Assembly: GCA_031550125.1 (NCBI GenBank) | Contig: JAVBOW010000013.1 | Location: forward strand, 1 to 64,000 | Length of the DNA: 64,000 nt | DNA from: JAVBOW01 sp031550125 | Lineage (GTDB): Bacteria > Bacteroidota > Bacteroidia > Bacteroidales > Rikenellaceae | Direction of reading: 5' to 3' | Part shown: positions 52,297-61,129 of the stretch, in pieces | How the letters are laid out: every line of letters begins with the position of its first letter | How positions within the stretch are numbered: the stretch's first letter is position 1 | Made by a program: the position numbers and the translations under genes | Notes under the pieces: model-generated | What the model was told of the DNA's origin: nothing | Databases searched by the model: none | What the model saw: the letters and a program-made list of their open reading frames with translations, nothing else

Positions 52297-53535
52297 ATGG
52301 TCTTCGAAGAAAACATACGCCTCGCCGTGCGCGGCCTGGCCGACCACAAGATGCGCTCGTTCCTGACGATGCTGGGTATAATATTCGGCGTGGCCTCCGT
52401 AATCGCCATGCTCTCCATAGGCGAAGGCGCCAAACGCGAAGCGATAGCCAAATACCAGGACCTGGGCGTCAACAACATAATAATCCGCGACAAAGACCTC
52501 TCGGATAGCGAAACGGAAGAGATGAGGGCGAAATTTTCGCAGGGCCTGTCGCTCTCCGACGCCGACGCCATACGCGACATAGTGCCGGGAATCGACAAAA
52601 TAGCCGCCCAGGCAGAGATAAGCACCGAAGTGAAGCATGCCGACAAATCGGTAAAATCCAACGCTATAGGCGTCACTCCCGGCTACCTTGAAATGATGAA
52701 CTACCACATAAGGTCGGGTGGGATGATAGACCAGGGCCACTATGACGGCAAAATGAAGGTGTGCGTGCTGGGCGCGGGCGTGGCAGCGGCGCTTTTCGGC
52801 CGCGAAGATCCGGTGGGGCGCATGGTTAAAATAGGCGACCAATGGCTCGAAGTGGCCGGGGTGCTGCAATCGAAGGCCCTGTTCACCGAGACGGTGGGCG
52901 AACTTGCCGCGCGCGACCTGAATACGGACGTATACATTCCGCTCTCCACCTTCCTGGGCCGTTTCGAACGCGAAAATCCGCTTGCAAGCCAGATAAAGCA
53001 GATAACGGTGCAGGTGGGATCGTCGTCGCGCCTTATGGAGTCGTCGGCCCTTATAGAGGAGATGCTCAAAAGACGCCACTTCAACAACGCCGACTACACG
53101 ATAGTCATCCCGTTCGAGCTGCTCAAACAGGAGGAGAAGGAGAGGCAGATATACAACATACTGCTGGGGGCCATAGCCGCCATATCTCTGATAGTAGGAG
53201 GTATAGGCATCATGAACATCATGCTGGCCACCGTCATGGAGCGTACGCGGGAGATAGGTATACGCAGGGCCATCGGAGCGCGCAAAGCCGACATAATGAG
53301 TCAATTCGTATCGGAGGCCGTGACGATAAGCATAGCCGGCGGAATAATAGGCGTGGCGCTGGGCATAACGCTGTCGCTGTCGGTGTCGCTATTTACCGAC
53401 ATCACCACTTACGTGCGGCTCTACTCGGTGCTTGTAGCCTTCGCCTTCTCGGTAATCGTCGGCATAAGTTTCGGATACCTGCCAGCCAAGAACGCCGCCA
53501 ACCTCAAACCTGTCGACTCAATACGTTACGAATAA
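52297..53535 (+). CDS. MacB-type FtsX-like ABC transporter permease
   Basis: This is a 412-residue permease with the MacB architecture but without a fused ATPase. One N-terminal transmembrane helix (KMRSFLTMLGIIFGVASVIA, about 18-37) is followed by a large periplasmic domain (about 50-280). Three C-terminal helices lie within ILLGAIAAISLIVGGIGIMN, VTISIAGGIIGVALGITLSL and LVAFAFSVIVGISFGYLPAK. The ERTREIGIRRAIGARKADIM segment is the FtsX/MacB signature. Mechanotransmission of ATP hydrolysis drives efflux of peptides, lipids or antibiotics; the substrate is unknown. Confidence 0.93.
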   Translation: MVFEENIRLAVRGLADHKMRSFLTMLGIIFGVASVIAMLSIGEGAKREAIAKYQDLGVNNIIIRDKDLSDSETEEMRAKFSQGLSLSDADAIRDIVPGIDKIAAQAEISTEVKHADKSVKSNAIGVTPGYLEMMNYHIRSGGMIDQGHYDGKMKVCVLGAGVAAALFGREDPVGRMVKIGDQWLEVAGVLQSKALFTETVGELAARDLNTDVYIPLSTFLGRFERENPLASQIKQITVQVGSSSRLMESSALIEEMLKRRHFNNADYTIVIPFELLKQEEKERQIYNILLGAIAAISLIVGGIGIMNIMLATVMERTREIGIRRAIGARKADIMSQFVSEAVTISIAGGIIGVALGITLSLSVSLFTDITTYVRLYSVLVAFAFSVIVGISFGYLPAKNAANLKPVDSIRYE

Positions 53536-53541
53536 CCGGCC

Positions 53542-54252
53542 ATGCTGATCGAAATAACCGACCTCGTAAAGAACTACTCCATCGGAGAGATAGAGATACC
53601 CGTACTCAAGGAGATCAACCTCTCCATAGACGATAACGAATATGTGGCCATAATGGGTCCGTCCGGTTCGGGAAAATCGACGCTCATGAACATACTCGGC
53701 TGCCTCGACACCCCTACATCGGGGCATTACTACTTCCGCGGCCAGGACGTGTCGGGGCTTGGCGACGACGACCTGTCGGCGATGCGCAACCGCGAAATAG
53801 GATTCATATTCCAGAATTTCAACCTTCTACCCAAACTCAACGCACTGCAGAACGTTGAGTTGCCGCTGATGTACGCGGGGGTGGCGGCGCACGAAAGACA
53901 CGAAAGGGCAATACGTTCGCTGGAAAGGGTGGGCCTGGCCGACCGCATGTCGCACAAACCGAGCGAGCTGAGCGGCGGGCAACGCCAGAGGGTCGCCATA
54001 GCGAGGGCGCTGGTGACCAATCCGGGTATCCTGCTGGCCGACGAACCCACGGGCGCGCTCGACTCGAAAACCGGCGACGACATTATGAGGCTCTTCCACG
54101 ACCTGCACAGCGAGGGCAACACGATAATTCTGATAACACACGAGCAGGACATAGCCGACTACGCAGACAGGCTTATACACATAAAGGACGGCATGATAAA
54201 CTCCGATTGCGCCAACGCCAATAAACGCGCCGTAATAAACAAAAGGAAATGA
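53542..54252 (+). CDS. MacB/LolD-type ABC transporter ATPase
   Basis: This is a 236-residue ATPase subunit of the same transporter. Walker A is GPSGSGKST (about 39-47), the signature is LSGGQRQRVAIARAL (about 141-155), Walker B is ILLADEPTGALDSKTG, and the switch His lies in IILITHEQDIA. It reads as the stand-alone partner of the split MacB permease, 6 nt upstream. The last 4 nt overlap the tolC-like ATG (ATGA), coupling the two. Confidence 0.96.
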   Translation: MLIEITDLVKNYSIGEIEIPVLKEINLSIDDNEYVAIMGPSGSGKSTLMNILGCLDTPTSGHYYFRGQDVSGLGDDDLSAMRNREIGFIFQNFNLLPKLNALQNVELPLMYAGVAAHERHERAIRSLERVGLADRMSHKPSELSGGQRQRVAIARALVTNPGILLADEPTGALDSKTGDDIMRLFHDLHSEGNTIILITHEQDIADYADRLIHIKDGMINSDCANANKRAVINKRK

Positions 54253-55739
54253 AAAGGATAACAACGGCATTGGCCGCAGCGCTGTGCGCCTTGGCGGCGA
54301 CGGCCCAGAAGACATACAACCTCTCGCTCGAGGAGAGCATAGCGATAGCCAGGAAGGAGAGTTACAGCATGCAGTCGCTGGAACTCGACGCCATAATAGC
54401 CACCAACAACCTGCGCGCCGCCAAAGGGCAGGTACGCACCAACGTGAGCATGAACTTCACCCTGCCACAGTACACCCAGACGATGAGCGAGTATGAGGAC
54501 GAGGCGGGCAACCTGTCGTTCTACAGCGTCAAGAGGCTGTTCGCCTCGTCCGATCTGACCATAACGCAGCCCCTGCCCACGGCGGGAAGGATATACGTCA
54601 CATCGGGACTCTCCGGCACGAACAACTACAACAGCGAACTGCGTACGGCGACCTTGCGCACACGCCTCGGGATATCGCAGCCCATAGACGCCCTGTACGG
54701 CTATAACTCCGTGAGTTCGGCGCTCAAAAGGGCCAAACTCGACTACGAGCGCTCCATGAAGAGCATCAAACGTGAGGACCTCGACCTTATATACCAGGTG
54801 AGCGCCTCGTACTACCGCCTGCTGTCGCAGGAGAAAGGGGCCGAGATAGCCCGCATGAACCTCGACCGCCAGAGCGAGGCCTACGAAATATCGAAAAACA
54901 AATACGCGGCCGGCCTCATACGCGAAGTGGAGGCGCTGCAGATGGAAGTGGATATGGCGGAGGCCCGCAACAGCTACGACCTGGCCATACAGGAACTCGC
55001 CTCGTCGCGCAACTCGTTCAAACAGCTCATAGGACTCGAGATGAATGCGGCGGTGAACCTGCGTACCGACCTGCATTACAAGTCGGTGGAAGTAAACGAA
55101 GACAAAGCCGTAGCGACAGCCGTGGAAAAACGGCTCGAAATGCGCGAGCGCGACATACAGGTGGAGCTGCAGAAACTCTCCCTTAAACAGCAGAGGGCCC
55201 AGCGCCTGCCCAAGATCAGCCTGGAGGCCTACCTCGAGCGCACGGGAGTGAACAAATCGCCGGAAGATATACAAACCCCCTACGACAAGACCATGGCAGA
55301 CATATGGAACAATATCCAGGAGCGTCCGGCGGACTACAGCATAGGCATGAGGATGTCCGTCCCCATACTCGATTGGGGTACCAACAAATCGAACGTACGC
55401 TCGGCCGAAGCGCGCCTGAGGCAGGCCGAGCTGACAAAAACCGAGGAGAGACGTCAGATAGAGACCGAAGTGAAGAACCTCGTGGCAAGCGTCCGAAGCT
55501 CGCTGTCGCGCCTCCAACTGCTTGAAAAGAACGTGGCGGTGGCGGAAAAAAGTTTCTCGATAACCCTGCAGCGTTTTTCCGACGGCGACATCGACAGCCA
55601 GGCCCTCGCCCTGGAGCGCAACCGTTTGAATCTGGCGCAGAAATCGCATCTGGAAGCGTTCATTACATACCAGTTGGGGCTTTCCGACCTGATGCGCAAG
55701 ACGTTCTACGATTTCCTCAACGACAGGCCTATAGAGTAG
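54249..55739 (+). CDS. TolC-family outer-membrane channel
   Basis: This is a 496-residue outer-membrane efflux protein with a cleaved signal (TALAAALCALAATAQ) and the typical internal duplication of a TolC monomer. The first half opens with YNLSLEESIAIARKESYSMQ, and the second holds MRMSVPILDWGTNKSNVRSA (about 360-379). Long periplasmic alpha-helices (KREDLDLIYQVSASYYRLLS) are evident. It completes the tripartite pump with the MacB pair and the three adaptors. No regulator is encoded beside the operon. Confidence 0.94.
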   Translation: MKRITTALAAALCALAATAQKTYNLSLEESIAIARKESYSMQSLELDAIIATNNLRAAKGQVRTNVSMNFTLPQYTQTMSEYEDEAGNLSFYSVKRLFASSDLTITQPLPTAGRIYVTSGLSGTNNYNSELRTATLRTRLGISQPIDALYGYNSVSSALKRAKLDYERSMKSIKREDLDLIYQVSASYYRLLSQEKGAEIARMNLDRQSEAYEISKNKYAAGLIREVEALQMEVDMAEARNSYDLAIQELASSRNSFKQLIGLEMNAAVNLRTDLHYKSVEVNEDKAVATAVEKRLEMRERDIQVELQKLSLKQQRAQRLPKISLEAYLERTGVNKSPEDIQTPYDKTMADIWNNIQERPADYSIGMRMSVPILDWGTNKSNVRSAEARLRQAELTKTEERRQIETEVKNLVASVRSSLSRLQLLEKNVAVAEKSFSITLQRFSDGDIDSQALALERNRLNLAQKSHLEAFITYQLGLSDLMRKTFYDFLNDRPIE

Positions 55740-55798
55740 CCGGCAGGTATCGCCTTCCGCCCGCAATCTTTTCTCACCATGACCAATATAGATCCGCT

Positions 55799-56155
55799 AT
55801 GGACATTACCGATTTTTGCGACTACTGCCTTTCTCTCCCCTGCGTAGAGGAGACGACGCCTTTCGACGAAACGACGCTGGTCATGAAAGTGGCCGGAAAG
55901 ATGTTCGCCGTGTGCGACATGGGCGAGTTCAGGTGGATAAGCGTAAAGTGCGATCCCGGCCTTGCCGTCGAGCTGCGCGAACGCTATCCGGAGACGGTGA
56001 TGCCTGCATGGCATTTCAACAAGACGCACTGGAATATGGTGGACGCCGAATCCGACCTGCCCGACGCGTTCCTGCGCGAGCAGATACGCCATTCATACGA
56101 CCTTGTCGTGGCAGCGCTTCCGCGCGCCCTGCGGGCGCAGGTAACGGGCCGGTAA
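55799..56155 (+). CDS. MmcQ/YjbR-family protein
   Basis: This is a 118-residue protein of the MmcQ/YjbR type, a small fold related to the CyaY-like double-wing proteins, sometimes called DNA-binding. It has MDITDFCDYCLSLPCVEETT at the start, MFAVCDMGEFRWISVKCDP, VMPAWHFNKTHWNMVDA (about 67-83) and a terminal helix (IRHSYDLVVAALPRALRAQV). The function is unknown. It starts 59 nt after the tolC-like gene without a clear promoter and may ride on the efflux transcript. Confidence 0.9.
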   Translation: MDITDFCDYCLSLPCVEETTPFDETTLVMKVAGKMFAVCDMGEFRWISVKCDPGLAVELRERYPETVMPAWHFNKTHWNMVDAESDLPDAFLREQIRHSYDLVVAALPRALRAQVTGR

Positions 56156-56196
56156 ATAATGCGAGTTTCGGATAAGCGGTCGTGAGTTTCTTAACG

Positions 56197-56243
56197 AAAA
56201 CGTTAGCGCCCGGCGGATAAGATCCGCCGGGCGCTAACGTTTT
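56197..56243. terminator. 21-bp bidirectional terminator
   Basis: Perfect stem 56197-56217 with 56223-56243 and a 5-nt loop, with AAAA on one side and TTTTT on the other. It is shared between the convergent YjbR gene and the nuclease/TonB operon. Confidence 0.88.
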
Positions 56244-56295
56244 TATTCTGCATCGCATCGGCGCGCAGGCTGTGCGCGCGTTATGCGGGCTGCGA

Positions 56296-57174
56296 TTAGT
56301 GCCTTACCACGTCGGTAGCGCTGTCATTATTGAGTATCAGCTGGTAGATAGGCGTCGTCCCGGACATGAAGACCGTCATTATACCCGTAAGGTCGGCTGT
56401 CTGTCCCGGTGTCATGTTTACCGGATCCGAGGCGAAATTGGCGTAGCCGCTCGTACGGACTATAAAGCTCGACGTACCCGCTCCTGACGGTATGGTGAAA
56501 GCCTGCTCGCCATAGTAGGAGTCATTGGCCGTGGGGCTGGTTTGTGCGTGCGCCCAGGTTGTCAACCCCTCGACGGTTGTGCCTCCAGCCCTGTAGGTGC
56601 CGGCCACGTAGCTGGCGTTCATAACCTTCACCAGACGGCCTACATTGGCGCTGAGCTGCGATCCGGAAGTTATGACCACAGGAACGAGAGCGGTCTGATA
56701 ATCCCATATTCCGCGATAGATAGCCTGCTCTATAACGTACTTTACGTTGATGTAGGCAGTCTCGTATTTAGGATCGTCCGAAGCGTAGCCGAGGCTGAAA
56801 AGGCCGCGGTATTTACCCAGACAGAGTTGGTCGGGCTTTATGTAGACCCACTGCCCCATCTTGTAGGTGTTATAGAGCTGGGCGGTGCCTATCTTGATCT
56901 CTATGCCGCCCGTGACGTCTTCGATGTAGAACGAGCGGTAGAAGTTACCGTAGCGGTCGGTGCTGGTGACCCTACCCTCTATAACCATGGTGGGATCGCT
57001 GATAACGACGGGATGGCCGTCGGAGGTGTACATGGCCTTAAGTTGGGCTATGGTATGCGTGGCGGTCATCTGCACCGGATCTATCGGGGCAGGATCGTCG
57101 TAGCTCTTCTTGCAGCCCGACATAATGGTCAGCGCGGCCGCCTGTAACAGTATTATATATTTTATGTTTTTCAT
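56296..57174 (-). CDS. DUF5689 OB-fold surface lipoprotein
   Basis: This is a 292-residue lipoprotein (IMSGC, Cys21, then KKSYDDPAP, acidic surface-export-like). The DUF5689 region begins with HTIAQLKAMYTSDGHPVVIS and continues with VIEGRVTSTDRYGNFYRSFY and IEDVTGGIEIKIGT (about 65-99), a pattern typical of an OB fold, which often binds nucleic acids or oligosaccharides. A second strand-rich half carries LVKVMNASYVAGTY. It is the last gene of a tight operon (gap 18 nt) behind a TonB receptor, in the slot a SusD lipoprotein would take. A role in capturing nucleic-acid fragments at the surface is inference from context. Confidence 0.85.
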   Translation of the reverse strand: MKNIKYIILLQAAALTIMSGCKKSYDDPAPIDPVQMTATHTIAQLKAMYTSDGHPVVISDPTMVIEGRVTSTDRYGNFYRSFYIEDVTGGIEIKIGTAQLYNTYKMGQWVYIKPDQLCLGKYRGLFSLGYASDDPKYETAYINVKYVIEQAIYRGIWDYQTALVPVVITSGSQLSANVGRLVKVMNASYVAGTYRAGGTTVEGLTTWAHAQTSPTANDSYYGEQAFTIPSGAGTSSFIVRTSGYANFASDPVNMTPGQTADLTGIMTVFMSGTTPIYQLILNNDSATDVVRH

Positions 57175-57192
57175 TGTCGTGTCGTTTTTCGA

Positions 57193-60045
57193 TTAGAAGC
57201 GGCAGTAAACGTTCAGGTAATAGGTAGTGCCGAACATGTAGTAGTACTTCGATCCCAGGGCCTTGTAATAATACTGCTCGGGAGAGGAGGAGGTGGGAGT
57301 GATCTTGCGCAGGCGCATCTGCTCGTAACCGCCGGTTTTGATATCGGTACTGTTGAGTATGTTCTTCACGTCGAGGCTGAAACCTATGCTGTAGCTCTTG
57401 AAATACCACACCTTGCCTATGTTGGCGTTGAGGGTCATGGCGTTGTCGAACTTTTCCTGATGCCTCATAGCTTCAGGATCGGTCTGATCCGACATGCTCT
57501 CGTAGATTATGTCGGTGCGGCGCGCCGGGTTCATCGAGATGTAGTTGCCTGCGAAATAGGCCACGTCTATGCCTGCGAAGATGTTGTTCGGGCCGCGCCA
57601 GTCGAGGCCGAGGTCCACCGCCGTCTGGGGCGATCCGGCCACGTGGAAATCTTTCCAGTAGACGGGTTTGTCCTCTATCAGCACGTTGGCGTTATTGTCG
57701 GCCGTTTCGGTGACCAGGGGATTGGACGTATAGACGTATTCGCCCAGGCTCAAAGCGCCCTTGGCCGTGATGTCGTAAATGAGCGGCACCTCCACGCCAA
57801 GCTCTATGCCCATGTGCGACTGGTCGATACCCCTCATGGCGAAGTTACAGAAGGTACGTTGGGAATCGTCGTAGAAGCTGATCACATCCGTCTGATCGTT
57901 TATCTGCGTGTAGTACGCCGATACGCGGGCCTTCACGAAAGGCAGGCGCAGCGAGTAGTTCACGTCGGCGCTGAGGGTCTTTTCCGTTGTCAGGCCGGGC
58001 AGGAAATCGTTGCGGGTACGCGGCGAGGTCATGGCGTACTGGAAATAGGGCGCGCGGGTAAAGTAGCCCGCATTGGCCCAAACCACGTGCTGGCCCGATA
58101 TTTTATAGGTAGCCGTACCTTTGACGCTGTAGGTAAAGAAGTTCTGTTTAGTCGATTCGCCGTAGGAATCGTCGGGGAAAAGTCCTTTGCGGTACTGGCC
58201 GTCCCTCCAGAAAGTGGTATTGCCCAGTTCCACGCCCAACGCAGTCTCCCAGGCGGCGTGGTTGTAACGGGCCAGCGCCCACAGGCGTTCGCTGCGCAGC
58301 TGCGAGTAGTAGTTGTAGCCGTACTTGTCGCCTTTGCGTATCAGGCGGTTGGGGTGGTTCAAATCGTTCTGCACCAGATTGACAAGGTCGGGATTGCCGC
58401 TGTTGATGTTGTCGCGCTCGGCGAATTGGTCGATATCGAGCCACGCGTCGGCTCCGAGCAGGTCTTTCATGGTCTTGAAATAGGCCGTTTTGTTCCAGCG
58501 GTATTCGAGGCCAGACGTGACTTTGAAGTTATTTTTGAGTACCGAGGCGAGCTGCACTTTGAGGTTGAGGTCATTCTGATCGGTATGGCGGTCTTCTATC
58601 ACGTATTTCGCACGCGACAGTCCGTCGGTGCCGGCCAGTCCCCTCCATGGGTCTTCGTTGCCCGCCTTTATGCTGTTACGGTTTATGTCGTACATCGCCC
58701 TCCAGTTCACCTGGCGGATGTTCAGGTCGTAAAGCCAGCCTTCGGCTGTAGCGCCCATCAGGTTCTGTCCGTTCTGTCCCGTGGCGGCCTCGTCGTCGGG
58801 TTGCGCCGAGTAGCTGGGCAGGTAGCGGTAATAATCCGGACGCGGATCCGGCGCGTCATACCAGTCGAGGGCCGAGTAGCGGTTATAGCCGAAACGGTAG
58901 GCGGCGCTGGCCAGCAGGCGGTTCCTGGCGTTGATGTCCCATGTGTAGTTGGCCATCACCACCGGTTCGTGCGAGGTGCGTACGCGCGAGTTGCGCATCT
59001 GGTCGCCTTTTATCATGCGGTTCGTACCGTCGGTACTGTAAGTGCCGGTGGTGTAGCCCCAGTTGGGGTTATAATAGTTGTCGCCCAGCATGTCGTAAAC
59101 CTCCTGGGTTGACGCTCCCTGCACTCCGCGCTCGGTAGGCGCGCCGAAGAAGGTCAGAGCCAGACGCATGCCGCTGTTGAGGCGTTTTTCCACCGAGCCG
59201 AAATACGACCAGTTGTTATAGTCCGTGGCGTCTACCCACAGGTTGCCGCCCTGGCGAGTGGAGAACGACAGCGCGTACGACCAACCCTTGTCGTTCTCGC
59301 CCGACGCATAGGTGACCATGCCGCGGAAAAGGTACTGGCCGTTGCCGTTGACAAGGCTTCCGCGGAAACCCTGACGCAGCTGCGAGGCAGTGGCGTTCAC
59401 GTTGTTGGTTCCGTTCATCGTTCCCAGACCGTAATCCGACGGGGCCATACCCATGGTGGACTCCTGGTTACGGGTGGCTTCGTTCAGGCCGCCCCACAAC
59501 GACCACGGGCCGTAACCCGTCTGGGCGTCGTTGAAATAGACGCCGTTCAGGTAGATGGCTTCGGTGCTGTTGTCGTAACCGCGCGTACGGAAACGCATGG
59601 CGCTGAATTTATAGCTGGCCACGTTATTGAAAACGTCCTTGGATGCCGAAAGCGTAACGGGCATCTCTTGCGCGCCCTCCATCTCGGAGTCGAATTCGGT
59701 GAAGACGCCCTCGGTGGACGGCACGCCGCTCTCCGGCGAGAGGGTTATAAGCGCTACGTCCCTAACCGGCGTATCGAGTTTGATGGTGTGACGCACGGTT
59801 ATGAAATCGGAGGCTTCGAAAGTAAGCTCCCAGGTACCGTAGGGTACGTCTTTGATAACGAATTCGCCCCGCTGGCTGAAGACCGACCGGGGAAGAGGCG
59901 TGTTGATGGTGACCTTGGCGCCGTCTATGGCCGCGCGCGTGTTGCGTGTCACCACCTTACCCTGGATGCTGCCCAACATTTCCTGAGCGTAGGCCCCGGT
60001 GGCGGCAAAAAGAAGTAATGCGGTTAGTAAAAATCTGATTTTCAT
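57193..60045 (-). CDS. TonB-dependent outer-membrane receptor (not SusC type)
   Basis: This is a 950-residue receptor with a signal peptide (LLTALLLFAATGAYAQ). A CarboxypepD_reg-like domain (GSIQGKVVTRNTRAAIDGAK, about 26-105) precedes the plug (FTEFDSEMEGAQEMPVTLSA; FNNVASYKFSAMRFRTRGYD, about 130-200). The barrel ends in TTYYLNVYCRF with a terminal Phe. It lacks the SusC signature and has no SusD partner. It lies between an EEP enzyme (25 nt upstream) and the DUF5689 lipoprotein. The operon context suggests import of nucleic-acid breakdown products, or of a metal or phosphate released with them. The substrate is unproven. Confidence 0.93.
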   Translation of the reverse strand: MKIRFLLTALLLFAATGAYAQEMLGSIQGKVVTRNTRAAIDGAKVTINTPLPRSVFSQRGEFVIKDVPYGTWELTFEASDFITVRHTIKLDTPVRDVALITLSPESGVPSTEGVFTEFDSEMEGAQEMPVTLSASKDVFNNVASYKFSAMRFRTRGYDNSTEAIYLNGVYFNDAQTGYGPWSLWGGLNEATRNQESTMGMAPSDYGLGTMNGTNNVNATASQLRQGFRGSLVNGNGQYLFRGMVTYASGENDKGWSYALSFSTRQGGNLWVDATDYNNWSYFGSVEKRLNSGMRLALTFFGAPTERGVQGASTQEVYDMLGDNYYNPNWGYTTGTYSTDGTNRMIKGDQMRNSRVRTSHEPVVMANYTWDINARNRLLASAAYRFGYNRYSALDWYDAPDPRPDYYRYLPSYSAQPDDEAATGQNGQNLMGATAEGWLYDLNIRQVNWRAMYDINRNSIKAGNEDPWRGLAGTDGLSRAKYVIEDRHTDQNDLNLKVQLASVLKNNFKVTSGLEYRWNKTAYFKTMKDLLGADAWLDIDQFAERDNINSGNPDLVNLVQNDLNHPNRLIRKGDKYGYNYYSQLRSERLWALARYNHAAWETALGVELGNTTFWRDGQYRKGLFPDDSYGESTKQNFFTYSVKGTATYKISGQHVVWANAGYFTRAPYFQYAMTSPRTRNDFLPGLTTEKTLSADVNYSLRLPFVKARVSAYYTQINDQTDVISFYDDSQRTFCNFAMRGIDQSHMGIELGVEVPLIYDITAKGALSLGEYVYTSNPLVTETADNNANVLIEDKPVYWKDFHVAGSPQTAVDLGLDWRGPNNIFAGIDVAYFAGNYISMNPARRTDIIYESMSDQTDPEAMRHQEKFDNAMTLNANIGKVWYFKSYSIGFSLDVKNILNSTDIKTGGYEQMRLRKITPTSSSPEQYYYKALGSKYYYMFGTTYYLNVYCRF

Positions 60046-60070
60046 ATTTCAACACTATTAAAGTTTTGCA

Positions 60071-61114
60071 CTATTTCGATATATAGAGATAGACAGGGAA
60101 GTGATCGCTGTAACCGTTCTGGAAAGCGTTGCCCACATATGTCCTCCAGGGATAGCCTTTATATTGGCCTGTCTTCTGGCGCAGGAATTCGCGGTCGAAA
60201 ATATTGCCGTAATATGTGGCGTTGGGGGCTTTGACCAGGCGTAGCGTGCCGTCGGGGGCGTTGGCAAGAGCGCCGTTCACTATCATGTTATCGAAAAGGT
60301 TCCAGGCGTCCTGATAGGCAAGCGTGCCGTAACCCTTTTTAAACATTTCGTAGTAAGGATTGAAGAAATCCGTGGGATTTTTGGCTTCCGAGATCTTTGC
60401 TTTGGCTCCCAGGTATTTGCTTATGCTTTCATCTATGGGGTCGTCGTTCAGGTCGCCCATAACCACTATTTTCGTGCCGGGCCTGAGGGCCATAATGGAG
60501 TCGGCCGCGTGACGTACGACGGAGGCCGCCATGTCGCGTTTGGGCGCCGACGCCTGCTGGCCGCCGCGGCGCGAGGGCCAGTGGTTGACGAAGAAACAGA
60601 AAGGCTCGCCCTCTATCGTACCCCATACCGAGAGGACGTCGCGGGTCTTGAAGCCGGGATCGTCGGGCATGGTCACCCTTATGGGCGCGCTGCCCTCGTA
60701 TTGGAATTGGTCCGGGCGGTAGAACAGCGCCACGTCCACGCCGCGGGCGTCGGGCGAATCGTAATGGGCTATCTGATAGTTGGCCTGACGCAGCTTGGGA
60801 AGGGCTGCTATGTCTTCAAGCACGTTGCGGTTCTCTATCTCAGACACGCCTATTATAGTGGGAAAAGACTTGCCGGCAGAAGCCACGCCGAAGAAAACCT
60901 CCTCGAGGCGCACGAGTTTCTTGCGGTATTTGTTGCCGTCCCATTTGTTGATGCCCTCCGGAGTGAACTCTTCGTCAAGCACCCCCGGCGATTTGATAGT
61001 GTCGAAAAGGTTCTCGACGTTGTAGAACATGACCGTATACCTCGCCTGCTGCCCCGCCGAGGCTATGCATGCCGCGACGAACAGCGCTACCAACAGAAAT
61101 TTAGCTTTTTTCAT
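60071..61114 (-). CDS. endonuclease/exonuclease/phosphatase family enzyme, exported
   Basis: This is a 347-residue member of the EEP (DNase I-like) superfamily with an export signal; VAAC at 13-16 may be a lipobox, but Ala-Gln processing at SAGQQ is equally possible. Catalytic blocks in order: YTVMFYNVENLFD (Asn), IIGVSEIENRNVLEDI (metal Glu), FVNHWPSRRGG (His), IVVMGDLNDDP (Asp-Asn pair) and YSDHFPVYLY (Asp-His at the end). All are intact. It may cut DNA or RNA, or act on nucleotides, sugar phosphates or phospholipids; the neighbours (two NUC nucleases) favour nucleic acid. It lies 15 nt after the 588-residue nuclease. Confidence 0.9.
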   Translation of the reverse strand: MKKAKFLLVALFVAACIASAGQQARYTVMFYNVENLFDTIKSPGVLDEEFTPEGINKWDGNKYRKKLVRLEEVFFGVASAGKSFPTIIGVSEIENRNVLEDIAALPKLRQANYQIAHYDSPDARGVDVALFYRPDQFQYEGSAPIRVTMPDDPGFKTRDVLSVWGTIEGEPFCFFVNHWPSRRGGQQASAPKRDMAASVVRHAADSIMALRPGTKIVVMGDLNDDPIDESISKYLGAKAKISEAKNPTDFFNPYYEMFKKGYGTLAYQDAWNLFDNMIVNGALANAPDGTLRLVKAPNATYYGNIFDREFLRQKTGQYKGYPWRTYVGNAFQNGYSDHFPVYLYISK

Positions 61115-61129
61115 ATTATCGATATTAAA

